In this document: piece by piece, positions 9,770-20,100 of the stretch
Position numbering within the stretch: position 1 is the stretch's first letter
Layout of the letters: each line of letters opens with the position of its first letter
DNA from: Alternaria dauci
Lineage: Eukaryota > Ascomycota > Dothideomycetes > Pleosporales > Pleosporaceae
NCBI RefSeq assembly: GCF_042100115.1
Contig: NC_091280.1
Span: forward strand, 2,232,001-2,296,000
Length of the DNA stretch: 64,000 nt
Direction: 5' to 3'
Made by a program: the position numbers and the translations under genes
The notes under the pieces: generated by a model
The model's input: only the letters and a program-made list of their open reading frames with translations
Databases searched by the model: none
Told to the model about the DNA's origin: nothing

Positions 9770-12700
9770 CTAATCTATACAGATCGAAGGCAGTCTTGAC
9801 TCGTAATCCTGCATATTCCAGCCTGGTTTCTCAAGGCCCTCCTCTAAACATCTCAAACAGAATGGTTCTGGTCCGAGGACGCCAAAGTTATGACCCCCGG
9901 CCTCACTCCGCGACAGAATACTCACTGCAGCCAGTCGCGCAGCCCAGTTTCCATGCGCTCTGAAAACTCCAACACTACCAGGCTCGTCCAACAACTCTTC
10001 CCAGCTGTCGATGGAAGTGTAATCGAAGTCGCAGTCTTGGGCATGGTCCCCTTGACAAGGCGGCATTGGTTCAAATCGAAGCATGTCTCGAAAATCTACT
10101 TCCAAGATATCAATGTCGCCGACCCAGACACCGCGATCGTGAACGGAGATGACGGCCTCTACTACGTGAGCGTCGTGGTCTATCATGCGAGAGACCTCGG
10201 TGGCAAGAGGGAACGTCCAGTCGGTGAAGGATAGGTGTAATGATGTCTCCCTGAAGTTATCTTCCCGTTTAAAATCGTACGTCTCATGGGGCACGAGGCT
10301 GTAGTTGTTACTGAGTTCACGAACTCGTGGCTCGACAGGCGGAACCAGTAATGAGATACCCTGGCGACCAATGTTACCGGTGATACTTCTCATCTCGTAG
10401 TCTGGGATTTGAACATAAGGGTCGGAAAGCACGACTGCTGGTACGTAGATCGTGTCCTCTGAACACACTGCGAATGTGTGTGCGAAGTCTTCGGGACTAA
10501 GATCGACTACTCCTGAGTCGAACAGAGCTATACAGCTAAATGATTCGGTTCGGTCAAGTAGCGGCGGTTGTGGCAAGCTGAGAAGTGGTGCTTGTTCAAA
10601 CCAAGGGTTCGTATTATGGCTGCTGATCTGCCATCTTTCGAAGAGACATTGGAACCATGCTGAGTTCGACAGCGGACCCGCTGTCAACTTAAGCGATATG
10701 GTGGCATGAGTAAGGCGACGGTAGACCTTTGATGCTGAGTCCAGAGCGAATACTGATTTGCTGAAGCTAGCATGAAATGTGTGGAATTGTGAGAACAATG
10801 AAACGCCAGGTGCTCGAAGAGAGTTGTGTTTCCATTGTGATTCACAGACGTGAATCAAAGAGCACAAGTAATCTCTTAGTCTTCCAGGTTCGAATGTGAA
10901 TTCTCTGAACCTCGTTACCGCCTCCACGGTGCTGTCCATCTTTGTGGTCTCGAACTCTGTGTCTTCTCGATAGGACTGCAGTGGATCGCGGCCTCGGCGC
11001 TCTACACTGCGCGCTTCGCTTTTAAGAAACAGCCCGAAGCGCCAATTTCCAACGATAGCGTCAAAAGAGATCTCGACTTTTGCTTTCTTGGATTGGTGAT
11101 CCTCGTTGTCATGATGATTTGTAGTGGCCGCATAGTCGTACCGGTATATCGGAGGTGGGTCAGTCCACTTGAAGTGAATGATATCTCCACGGTCAAAGTT
11201 TGGACCAGTCGCATGACGATCGCAATCCTCTCCTCCGTCGGATATGTACCTTATCCTATCTTCTAGAGCGGATTCTTGGTTTGAGAGCTGGTCATGCGAA
11301 CCAAAGTTGGTGTTTGAAGGTCTGAGTGATGTCACTTTGCTATTCGGACAGATCCATCTCTTGTGGCTCTCAGGGTCGGAAATCTGCACTGTGGCAAGCT
11401 CATAGAACTCGACCGCTGCAGCAAGGTTCTTATGTGACGCATTGTGTGCATAGCAAATGACTGCGTCTCTTCCATCCAATCCCAGTTTCTCCGCGACCGC
11501 ACGAAGATAAGCAACGCCGGAATCAATGTCGAGCTTCTCCTGAAGTCCACGTATCGTGAGAGGATTGAGTAGTCCAAAGAATGGCGAAGGATTGCGATCT
11601 TGGTCGGACAAGAAGCCTTTTGCTCGCCTGCTTCCATACTTCAGTAAGGTCATGTTCTGCTTATGGTCGTGGCTTTCCAAATCTAGTAGTCGGTTCGCCG
11701 CCACCACAAATTGCAGAAGCCATCCAAATTCAGACCATTCGCCAGTCTTAATTTCTTCTTCAGACATACCCATTCGAGACCAGAGGAGTTTGAACCACCC
11801 TGCAACTAACAAGTAGTCTCGAGGACTGACTCTCCACCTTCCAAGTAGACCACCCAAAGCGACGATCTGGAGCTGGCTAAAGGTCATTCTTGAATCCTCC
11901 TGGTCGCTACGAACCACTACAGGCGCACCGTAGTACTGTAAATGCGACAAGGCCAATGACCATCGAGCACTGTCCTTTTCCGGAAACCTGCCTTCCACGC
12001 CAACAGTGCCTACTGCAGAGGATGGAACGAGGTTGTCTCTGAAACTAATCTTTGTCGGCTCAGCACCAAGCACAAACAAATCCGGATACAGGTGCCAGGC
12101 TGAAAAGGCCAGAAACACAGATCCGTCGACAATATCCTGGGGCTTTCCGGAAAGAAACTGCTCGACCGCTGACATAGACTGCTTCCACACATGTATGACT
12201 TGGTTGTAGGTCGAAGGGCCACCAGGAATCGGAGTCTTGATGTTGTTGACAACGAGCGACAATTGACATTGTGACCATTGTTTTGCTTTGTCGGCTCTGC
12301 GAAGCCAGGCTCTCGCACTACCATCCCATAATGCGAGATCGTTCCTGCTGATATCCTGGCATGCGCCAATGACTGAGGTGGCAGAGATGTTGTTGTTGTT
12401 TTGGAGTCCTTGCTTGATCTCATTCTTCCTCGCGGCGACCAGCTCTACCCATATCGCTGTAGCTGTCTTTGCGTCCCAAGCGCGAGCTAGAAGACAGCTG
12501 AGGAGATATACTCCGAGAGCTGGTATTCCGGACGTTGCTGCAGCCCATAGGGTGGTACCATCCGCTCCTACGTATGGCTCGAACGGTCCGTGCTGGCCCG
12601 TACCGATGGCATTTATCCCAGTGGTGTTCATGATCTCTGACATTCTTAGCCCAAATGCAGAGATTAGCTTTGGCGTCGATGGCACAACATCCTCGAATAG

Positions 12701-12904
12701 AGCTCCTAGTCGACGAGCTGTCTTGTGGGAAGGGCCTTCTTCAGCCTCAACTCGCCGCCTGCTAGAGAGCGCAGATGCAATTCCATTGAATTCAATCGGT
12801 GCTTCCGTCTTGATGAGCGAAAAATCGAATTTGACGTTTGCTAGCGCAGCATAGTTTTCGTTGGTTGCGGAAAAGATGGACATTCTGGAGGGAAAGCCGG
12901 ACAT
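9770..12904 (-). CDS. Large single-exon protein of unknown function (1,044 aa)
   Basis: An uninterrupted 1,044-codon frame that starts at the ATG at 12904. No catalytic motif, repeat, NACHT/NB-ARC, HET or kinase signature is visible. Segments that look conserved: RRRVEAEEGPSHKTARRLGALFE near residue 50; VPSTPKLISAFGLRMSEI; DGTTLWAAATSGIPALGVYLLSCLLARAWD near residue 120, with hydrophobic helices; a basic-acidic middle; and a C-terminal ELLDEPGSVGVFRAHGNWAA and FCLRCLEEGLEKPGW. The protein is probably cytosolic: there is no signal peptide, and hydrophobic stretches are helix-length but broken by charges. Codons and frame are intact, so it is likely under selection. It sits inside an array of paralogous small membrane protein genes, all on the same strand, which suggests shared function or co-inheritance. 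Not recognised as a named family. Confidence 0.8.
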   Translation of the reverse strand: MSGFPSRMSIFSATNENYAALANVKFDFSLIKTEAPIEFNGIASALSSRRRVEAEEGPSHKTARRLGALFEDVVPSTPKLISAFGLRMSEIMNTTGINAIGTGQHGPFEPYVGADGTTLWAAATSGIPALGVYLLSCLLARAWDAKTATAIWVELVAARKNEIKQGLQNNNNISATSVIGACQDISRNDLALWDGSARAWLRRADKAKQWSQCQLSLVVNNIKTPIPGGPSTYNQVIHVWKQSMSAVEQFLSGKPQDIVDGSVFLAFSAWHLYPDLFVLGAEPTKISFRDNLVPSSAVGTVGVEGRFPEKDSARWSLALSHLQYYGAPVVVRSDQEDSRMTFSQLQIVALGGLLGRWRVSPRDYLLVAGWFKLLWSRMGMSEEEIKTGEWSEFGWLLQFVVAANRLLDLESHDHKQNMTLLKYGSRRAKGFLSDQDRNPSPFFGLLNPLTIRGLQEKLDIDSGVAYLRAVAEKLGLDGRDAVICYAHNASHKNLAAAVEFYELATVQISDPESHKRWICPNSKVTSLRPSNTNFGSHDQLSNQESALEDRIRYISDGGEDCDRHATGPNFDRGDIIHFKWTDPPPIYRYDYAATTNHHDNEDHQSKKAKVEISFDAIVGNWRFGLFLKSEARSVERRGRDPLQSYREDTEFETTKMDSTVEAVTRFREFTFEPGRLRDYLCSLIHVCESQWKHNSLRAPGVSLFSQFHTFHASFSKSVFALDSASKVYRRLTHATISLKLTAGPLSNSAWFQCLFERWQISSHNTNPWFEQAPLLSLPQPPLLDRTESFSCIALFDSGVVDLSPEDFAHTFAVCSEDTIYVPAVVLSDPYVQIPDYEMRSITGNIGRQGISLLVPPVEPRVRELSNNYSLVPHETYDFKREDNFRETSLHLSFTDWTFPLATEVSRMIDHDAHVVEAVISVHDRGVWVGDIDILEVDFRDMLRFEPMPPCQGDHAQDCDFDYTSIDSWEELLDEPGSVGVFRAHGNWAARLAAVSILSRSEAGGHNFGVLGPEPFCLRCLEEGLEKPGWNMQDYESRLPSICID

Positions 12905-14091
12905 TGAGAGTATACTTTCCAGGCCATAAGTAACTCCTCAAAAACAGATTCATATAGGCTGAGCAACGTAGAAAGTCAGGACAGAAGTTGGGAGTGAGAC
13001 GTGATGAGTAGCATAGGCAAGGGCGGTGTTTAAATGCGGATGTCGAGATTGGTTGCTTGAGGCTGAACACCAGTGAGTGGCCCTGCGATCAGGAGGACGA
13101 ACGCCGCTACAATTTACGTCCCACATGATGAGGCTGAGTGCGCATGTAACGATAAGCCTTGAACGATGCCCTTGGAGGTACAAATGCGAATGAGGGGTAT
13201 TGTGCGTTACTCAGCCGCAAGCGATCTACCGGTAGTCATGTTACGGCCTACCGATGAAGCTTCTTTCACTTACTGTAGGTACGTTTTAATGACCGGAGAA
13301 TGTACTTTAGAGATCCCTACTTTACCAAAGACTCCTGCTGTTGCAAATAGAATGATACCGCATTCGTTCTTCCTGTAATGCCAAACATTGGAAGGTGCCT
13401 CGGGACCCGACGAAGTGCTGCGCAGCGTGGCTGAGAGGAAGGACTGAAACCCCTGCAGCGCACTTGTCCAAGATAGGAAAAGCCTTTGCCGCGGGGATCA
13501 TGCAGTGACAACACATCCATCGCCGCTGCCAGAACCCATTCATACTCGAGATAGTCTCGACTATATCTGAAGAAATTCTGGTCTTTGGATTTGGGTTGGT
13601 GCACACAGTTGTGGACGTGCTAATGCACACGCGCAGTAGGTGACGACGTACCCAAGGCTTCCAGACATGACGTCATCAGCAGTTGGTTGGAATCTCAACT
13701 TCCTGTCCTCGACGGCGTACGAAATTGCAGGTGCATATCTTCCAATGACACTTGTTGCATTACAGCCGTGACTCTTTTGACAAAAGCATTCTACGAGCAT
13801 TGGCGAGTCGCGAGGAAGAGTTGAGAGCCGCAAACACGATGAGGCCAGGCCGCCAGGAAAGCATAGCGAGGGGGGAAGGAAGACAACTCGCTCGATCTCG
13901 ACGTAGGCTCACTTCAGCTTGCTTCTTCACTTCCGTGTGAAAAATTATCATATTTCGTGATGGCGACAGGTTTGTTCCAGTCAAATGTACATGCTGCTAT
14001 CCACATCCTCTCTCCAATCCTTCTATGCTTCATCTAATACTGTAACGTTCTTCTTTTCATTATCCACATGCTCTTGTTGTAGTGTTCGGAG
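12905..14091. other. Intergenic, 1.2 kb
   Basis: No supported gene. Minus-strand frames at 13561-13833 contain several cysteines but have no start/splice arrangement that gives a complete protein; possibly a decayed gene. Confidence 0.4.
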
Positions 14092-14580
14092 TCAATATCT
14101 CCCCCTCCGCGTCTTCAAAAGCTCATCATAATCCATCTGCTGTTGTTGGCGAACAGCTTTCGGGTCTTTCTTCTTCCACTTCTTCACAAGAAATGGCTGG
14201 CGTTGAGGTAGAGGTATGGGTAAGGCAGCAGGCGTTCCGGGAGCTAGTCAGTCGGTCAGTATTTATATCGTCTTCTGCCATTGGTACCAAGAACACTCAC
14301 TAATGTGCATGAGTCTTAGGAGGGGCGTGATAGGTCTGCACAGCCACTTTCGTGTTTTGGGCGATGCAACAAGAATGCCAACCAATCCGACGATAACAGT
14401 GATGACGCCAACAAACACACCGACGAGAGTGAGCACGTCTTGTTTGGACCAATGCTGACCGATAGCAGGGGTGGCGGCCACATTTGGGTAGCTTTCTGCA
14501 AGGGGGCGAATAGTAACTGCCCGTGCATTTATGGGGCCGATGATGGCAAATAAAACAACAGCGAGCTTAGCAACGTGCAT
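14092..14580 (-). CDS. Small single-pass membrane protein, divergent STEA family member E
   Basis: Exons 14580-14301 and 14243-14092 give 143 aa; the intron is 57 nt, phase 1. Signal peptide MHVAKLAVVLFAIIGPINARA, then an ectodomain of about 27 residues. The membrane segment is SKQDVLTLVGVFVGVITVIV continuing to GLVGILV, where SKQDV stands in place of STEA. The juxtamembrane part is basic (SPKTRKWLCR). Exon 2 gives PGTPAALPIPLPQRQ, a lysine cluster (KKWKKKDPK), then AVRQQQQMDYDELLKTRRGRY. The gene layout, intron phase and VLTLVGV match member D (VLTLSGV), while the tail has diverged to RQQQQ. It lies 1.2 kb upstream of the large gene on the same strand. Function unknown. Confidence 0.7.
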
Positions 14581-15688
14581 GATGCAGAAAGTCACGTGTG
14601 ATGTGCTAGTGGTGGTAAAGGCTGCTGAATGCCTGTAGCATGTAGTGGGCATCTCGGAGCCGTAAATATCAGACGCTCACTAGATTGGGGCGCAGCAATA
14701 GCCACGGTCCGCGAAAATGCGAAGCAGGCAACAAGACAAATGTCACTGCAATGGGCGGTGCAAATTAGCAGGAGCGTATCAGAGTAGTTCAATTTCTGAT
14801 TCCCCACTCAGTCAGTCAAAGGAAGCTAGGTGTATCGCTGACCGGAAACGCTTCCAAACATGAAGGCATACAGACCACAGATGATGCGAACAAGTCAAGT
14901 AAAAGTAGGGCTGCGTTCTTTCTCCCGTTGAGAGTATCACAGCTTTATATCTCCTCCTGGGACAACATATATCATGGAGATACGCACTCTCGTTCAATTG
15001 TGATAGCTCTTTTCGGTGTACCAGACTCAGCCTACTTGCATACGAAAGTGTCTTAGATACTTTCGTGGGATTCCCGACGCTACCCTACACGCATCACAGC
15101 CAATCAGCTCTGCGAGGCTTTACCGATCATGAAATCTGAGTGATGCAGGACACGTACCCGTTGCCGCAGCGTCGAAGTTTTAATGCCTGAGGCGGCCTGC
15201 TCGCGGAGAGAGATGAAGACCATATTCACCTTTCGTTGGACAGTCGCCGGCGACACTGTTCAGTGAAGTTTGCTAGGTGGTCATGTACATGGCATCGCAT
15301 GCGTCCATGGCCTCATGATATCGCAGGAATCTGAGGATCTGATCTTGTATTCTTTGGCGAGTATAGTGGCGCAGCGATGTTCTGACTGACTGTGAAGATC
15401 CTAGTCAAAAGTCAAGTGGTTGTGTTGCGGACATGCGTAAGCTCGAGTTGCTTTTCGCTGTAATGACAGAGCATCTCTACGGACGACTATCAGCAATCGG
15501 TACTACTGCCATCTGGGAACATCAGTCTGGTCTAGTATAACTTCAAAAGTGCAAAACGGAGCTAACCGAGTACTCTTGAAATGGTAGTGTTTGACTGATA
15601 CGCTGCATAGCTAAAATGCTTTTAAGGAAAAAGGAAACCCGGTCGTTATATGACTAAATCGTAACTCCATAATGCTTTCAATCAACGT
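14581..15688. other. Intergenic, 1.1 kb
   Basis: No gene or repeat that I can support. It contains the likely promoter of member E (first few hundred bases) and the 3' flank of the oxidoreductase. Confidence 0.5.
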
Positions 15689-16814
15689 CTACAAGTTCGA
15701 GCGGTCGATGCGCTTGCCGCTCTCGTCGAAGCGGATCTGCTTTCCGCTGACGAGCGCCTCTTGCAGCCAGGCTCCGATCTGTACAGCCCTGACAGCGTTC
15801 TGGAACTCGAGAGGAACCGGTGTGTTGTCCAAGCACGCAGCTGTGAACTCGTTGGCCTCCTTGACGAAGCCAGGCTCGAAACGGCCCCAGTAGTCGGCGG
15901 GTACCTCGCGGGTAATGCCAGCCTTGGAGTAGTAGTTGACGAGGTTCTTCTGGGGGTTGAGGTTGACGGTGAGCTTGCCCTCGGTACCGATGATCTCGGT
16001 TACGTCTTCTTGGCCGTGGGTCATCATGCGGGAGGCGTAGTAGTAGGCGATCCTGCCGTCCCAGAACTCGACGATACCGACGGCGTTGTCGTAATCCTTG
16101 TGTTGCTTGAGGCCTGGGAGAATGGCGACAACACCGTTGGCGGAGATGGACTTGGGTACTACGTTGGAGCCGAAGTACCAGAGGGTCAGGTCGATGTCGT
16201 GCACGGACATGTCGACGAAAACACCACCAGACCACGCAGCGTATTGGACGAAGAATTCTAATCGACGAAGTTAGTATTCAGTTTAATGATAGAACAACTA
16301 TTTTAAACGTACCTGGGTCGGGGTGTTGCCTGTCGCAAGTTTGTGATCGGACAACTGTGGGTCGGCCAATGGCACCTTCCTCAATCTTGCGGGCAACATC
16401 TTGGTAGCTGTCGTCGAAGCGCCTTGAGAAACCGCACATGACCTTGAGGTGAGGCTTCTTCGCAGCTGCGTCAACAACATCCTGGCAGATCTGAACGCTG
16501 GTGGAAAGAGGCTTCTCGCACAGGACGTGGAGGTCCTTCTCGATAGCTTGGAGGGTCTCCTCGGCGTGTACCGAGGTTGCGGTGCCGATCACTACGGCCT
16601 CGAGGCCCTTGTGCTCAAGCATCTTCTTGTAGTCATCGTAGAGGGTGACACCGTATGGCTCAAGGTGCTCCTTGCCCCACTTGAGCTCGTTCTGGTCAGG
16701 AGAGAAGGCAGCGACAAGCTCAGCGCGAGGCGTCTTGTTCAAGATGTTGAGGGCGTGACGAGCGCCCATGCGGCCGAGACCTGCAACGGCAACTTGGAGT
16801 CTGTGAGGGGCCAT
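15689..16814 (-). CDS. Gfo/Idh/MocA family NAD(P)-dependent oxidoreductase (inositol dehydrogenase-like)
   Basis: Exons 16814-16313 and 16257-15689 give 356 aa; the intron is 55 nt, phase 1. The N-terminal Rossmann fold shows VAVAGLGRMGARHALNI (GxGxxG near residue 11). The NAD-fold signature CEKPLSTSV is near residue 97. The C-terminal domain carries FVDMSVHDIDLTLWYFGS, where the Asp/His pair matches the catalytic residues of inositol 2-dehydrogenases. The stretch EIIGTEGKLTVN is typical of the family's second domain. Family enzymes oxidise or reduce a sugar or cyclitol hydroxyl. Myo-inositol is plausible but not proven. No signal peptide; cytosolic. Upstream lies an unusual threefold repeat that may control it. 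Confidence 0.9.
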
Positions 16815-16962
16815 CTTGAAGTGATTTCGAGAGAAGAGAAGTGCTAGCTTTTGGAGATGACAGAGGTGAAGGAGGAAGTTGAGTGAAGAATGAGCAATCG
16901 AGGTGCAGCGGAGAAGATCTTTTATACTGGCTCTGGGCAGATCACTAATTTTCGTGCACCTT

Positions 16963-17141
16963 CGGAGGAGGTTTTTGTAAATGTTATCAGCATCTTGACC
17001 AGAGTCTCTGATTGGCCAGGTGGCGTTCGTGTGAAGTTCGGAGGAGGTTTTCGCAATGTTCTGCGCGGCGGTGTGGGGAACCCGCGAGCGGAGTGCTCGA
17101 GATAGGTGCCAACAGTACTCAGCGGGGCTCGGAGGAGGTTT
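16963..17141. promoter_or_regulatory. Three copies of AAACCTCCTCCG upstream of the oxidoreductase
   Basis: On the plus strand CGGAGGAGGTTT occurs exactly at 16963-16974, 17039-17050 and 17130-17141, that is 149-328 nt upstream of the oxidoreductase start, all in one orientation and 76 and 91 nt apart. On the gene strand it reads AAACCTCCTCCG. A weaker copy (GAGAAGGTTT) lies near 17203. Flanks are not similar, so this is not a simple duplication. Likely binding sites for a gene-specific regulator. Confidence 0.6.
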
Positions 17142-18240
17142 CGCTCTGTAATTTACACTAGCGTCCCAGTCAAGACTGGTGCCAGCACCGTGCGCCAACC
17201 TCACGAGAAGGTTTGACGATGGCAAAAGACCCCGCCACGGCAATTTCTTCCGTTTCCTCCTCACCAAGACTGCGAATGCTGCACCCTAAACTGGATTAGC
17301 ACTGGATAAAAGACGGTACCGCTGCTTTTTCACCCTATCTCCACGCCGCGACCCCAGATCTGGCCTTTCAGTGTAGTCTGCGGGGGAAGAAGCGCCGAAG
17401 CTTGCTCCGTCTATCGACGCTGGCGTGGACGCGGCCCAATAAACGACCCCAATTGACTACGTGCTCGTCTGTCGCTCTTAGGCGCGTTTCTCAACCTTTC
17501 GCTCGTTCTGCTAGCTTCAAATATGGCACGTTTCCCGGCATCTTGCTCTCCGCATGCAAATGTTGTCCATTTCGGTCAGAATCGTCCATCTGCGCAAGAC
17601 CTTCGTTCAATTTGCAGGCGCAAGCACTACCTAGGTACCCTCCTCTGCCTCACAAACACCAAGACCGCCACGGTCTTGCTATACATTCAGCCATCTGAAG
17701 AAGCAGGAAGCCATACCCCTCAGGCTGTACACATTCGTTACAGCAAGCGATATTCTTGACACGCTTCATGGCCTTCAAGCGCAGTTATCAGCTGACCAGG
17801 CTCCATCGTGATGCGTATTGTCGAATCCGCTGATGAGTGTTCGCATTCACTCGAAGATCCAACAATGGACGAGACGAATCGCGATATATGAAATGCTGTA
17901 ACAAATATGCCCTACAACGAGAACAAAAGGATGACCGGTCCGGAAATGCCAAAGGAAACGGATCGCCCACACTCATGACACCAGGGTAGTACAATGCTCC
18001 TTCTTGCCATTGAGACACGGAGGCCGCCTAAACGCTGAGCGCAAGACGGCAATAGTACCGCGCGGGTTATCAAAAGACAGATGAGAGGCTGTGACAATCA
18101 AACGAAAATGATATGCGCTGGCTTGGGCAAAGAGGTATACGGCTGCAGAGCGACCGAAGGCATTCCATTTGTACACACAATTTGTGAGACTCAATGCGGG
18201 AGACTTTCGACTCTCAGCACAGCCCGACGACGAACAACCG
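17142..18240. other. Intergenic, 1.1 kb
   Basis: No supported gene. Holds a TACCTAGGTA palindrome at 17628-17637. Open frames are short and show no family resemblance. Confidence 0.5.
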
Positions 18241-18745
18241 TTATTGAATCGCCCCATGTACCATTATTCGCTCGTACTGCACATAGTAGTACCGCTGGTG
18301 CTGTGGTGGTCTATCGTCGCCGCCTGCTGTTCGCATCCAAGCTCGAATCGGTTGCGACGAGTCGAAGGGGTAGGTGTGCGAAGGGCGATTCGAGAACGGT
18401 AATCCTACGCCTGGAAAGTCATGTCAGCTTTCTGAATGTAACGAGCGCATTACAGCACGGATGCATACCTTCTGCGTTGGAGAGAGAAAGCGCTCGATGG
18501 GACCGGCCGCGCGATCTCCTCCGCGCCTTGGACCACGCTAACGATGACGCGATGCCTAATATGGCCACCACTACCCCAATGACCCCGATAATCGCTTCCG
18601 TGGACATATGCTCGTTTACAGTCTTTATGTCGCTCTGTGCATGCCGACGCCAAATGCCTGGAGGCAAGTAGATCAGCGTGGCATTTACACTGTTAACGAG
18701 GGCGATCAACAACACAAACAAGTGGGATAGTGTGTCAGGGTACAT
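18241..18745 (-). CDS. Small single-pass membrane protein, STEA family, YER-tail subgroup, member F
   Basis: Exons 18745-18469 and 18410-18241 give 148 aa; the intron is 58 nt, phase 1. Signal peptide MYPDTLSHLFVLLIALVNSVNA, an ectodomain of about 26 residues, then HMSTEAIIGVIGVVVAILGI and ASSLAW as the single membrane helix. A strongly basic stretch follows (SKARRRSRGRSHR). Exon 2 gives a tail with WMRTAGGDDRPPQHQRYYYV and QYERIMVHGAIQ. The tail differs from members A, C and D but matches the broken member at 20101-20555 (WTRTA, then HYERLTVQ). A TACCTAGGTA palindrome lies 53 nt upstream of the start. Function unknown. Confidence 0.75.
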
Positions 18746-20100
18746 GTGTAGAGAGGAGACGAGTCTAGTGAGGGGTCCAGGTATCTAGGACAAAGGACTA
18801 CCTAGGTATGAAACGAACGGAGAAAAACGTTTGTGAGGACTCTACTCTTTATGCAGGTGATCAATGACATCTTTTGCTCGGGATCAAGCATCACCCAGTT
18901 CAGCCTTCACCTTGCCCGTTGACGGGGCCTGCGGCGGTCATATGCAGTGAGGCGGTCGTATGTAGTGGGGCGGCGTCGGTCGCACCCCCTCCGCGTACGT
19001 GACACGAGGGGTTTTCCCAGCATTGATACCCCTGCAGGTTCAGCATGAGTTCAGTAGTCGGGTAGCTGATTCTAGGCCACATGGGGTCAAAATGAGTTCC
19101 ATAGGCTCAGTGAACAGGGCTCGCTACCATACTTAAGACTGCCTTGTAGGTATGAGAGCGCGGTTTCGATCGCCCCTCTTCTGCGCGTTGGCATTTCCTT
19201 AGTATAAACATTTTACCTGGGCAGTCGAGGCGGATCAGCTCCATAATATCGCGAAAGCAAGTTGCTGCAAACATCTTCTTACAACCTTGGAAATATCAGC
19301 CGCAGCTCGGAACTCATCTCTCTGAACGCTATCTGCCGTTATGAAGAAGAGCCTACGAGAATGCTGACGACCGTAGTCCAGTTAGTATGGTTGGTTAGTG
19401 TACGCGAAGGGACGAAGCAGGCACCTAGGTCCAGCCTGACGGTACAACTGCGCCAGCAAAGTACCAGGGGTTCTGTTACACTGTGCCATATAGCACGCGA
19501 CATGGTCTGTGTTACAGTCATAGTTTAGAACCCAAACAGGCGTTTTGGAAGTGAATGCGTCTTAGTGGTTGTTCGCGTTTCGTACTTGTTGTTTTGCTTT
19601 GCTCTTTGTCGGCATGCGAGTAACAAAGGTTGATGCTGAATTAGCCATCAACAAACTGTCATCGAGTACCGCATCTTAGCTACCTAGGTAGATAGCGCTC
19701 AATCATTCCAAGTCCGCGTATACAAGCAGAAATCTGGTTCTGCTCGTAATTTTATACGGAACAGCACACTTGATCTGCTTGGATACTAAGCTTTGCACCA
19801 TCACCGCAATGTCATCTTCAGGCTCCAGGCTGAGCGACCGGGGTCCGCCAGCCCGAATGCAAGAAGACGTACGCCGCTTCCGCTACCGGTAGTCAGGCTA
19901 CCAGCCGGCACAGCCCCGCCCTCTTGCGAGCGCGCAGGAAATTCACAGCAAAGAGAACCAAGTTCACATCCTAATGCGACAAGTAAACATGTAATAATGA
20001 TACGGTACATGAATTCTCTAAAAATGCGACGCCGCTCAACACCGAACAACCCGAACCCAACGATAAACCTCTACAGCCACTGCTTGATGCTCAATCATTA
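18746..20100. other. Intergenic, 1.35 kb, with short repeats
   Basis: No supported gene. TACCTAGGTA at 18798-18807 and 19681-19690, and an 18-nt tandem duplication at 18933-18968. A minus-strand frame from 20010 to 19801 begins with a signal-peptide-like MYRIIITCLLVALGCELG, but the rest is low-complexity; I do not call it. Confidence 0.5.
18933..18968. repeat. 18-nt unit duplicated in tandem, diverged by transitions
   Basis: GGCGGTCATATGCAGTGA (18933-18950) is followed directly by GGCGGTCGTATGTAGTGG (18951-18968). The differences are all transitions. A further partial GGCGGCGTCGGTC follows. Confidence 0.6.

Noticed and set aside
13561..13833. Cys-containing minus-strand frame resembling a secreted protein
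   Set aside because: The signal-peptide-like part lies in another frame and no intron joins them cleanly.
15761..16261. Plus-strand open frame antisense to the Gfo/Idh/MocA gene
   Set aside because: Mirror of a highly biased coding sequence; no start context, splice pattern or resemblance.
19085..19195. tRNA-like text (GGCTCAGTGAACAG ... ACTTAAGACT ... GGTTTCGATC)
   Set aside because: The arms cannot be paired into a cloverleaf: the T-stem and acceptor stem do not match. At most a decayed relic.
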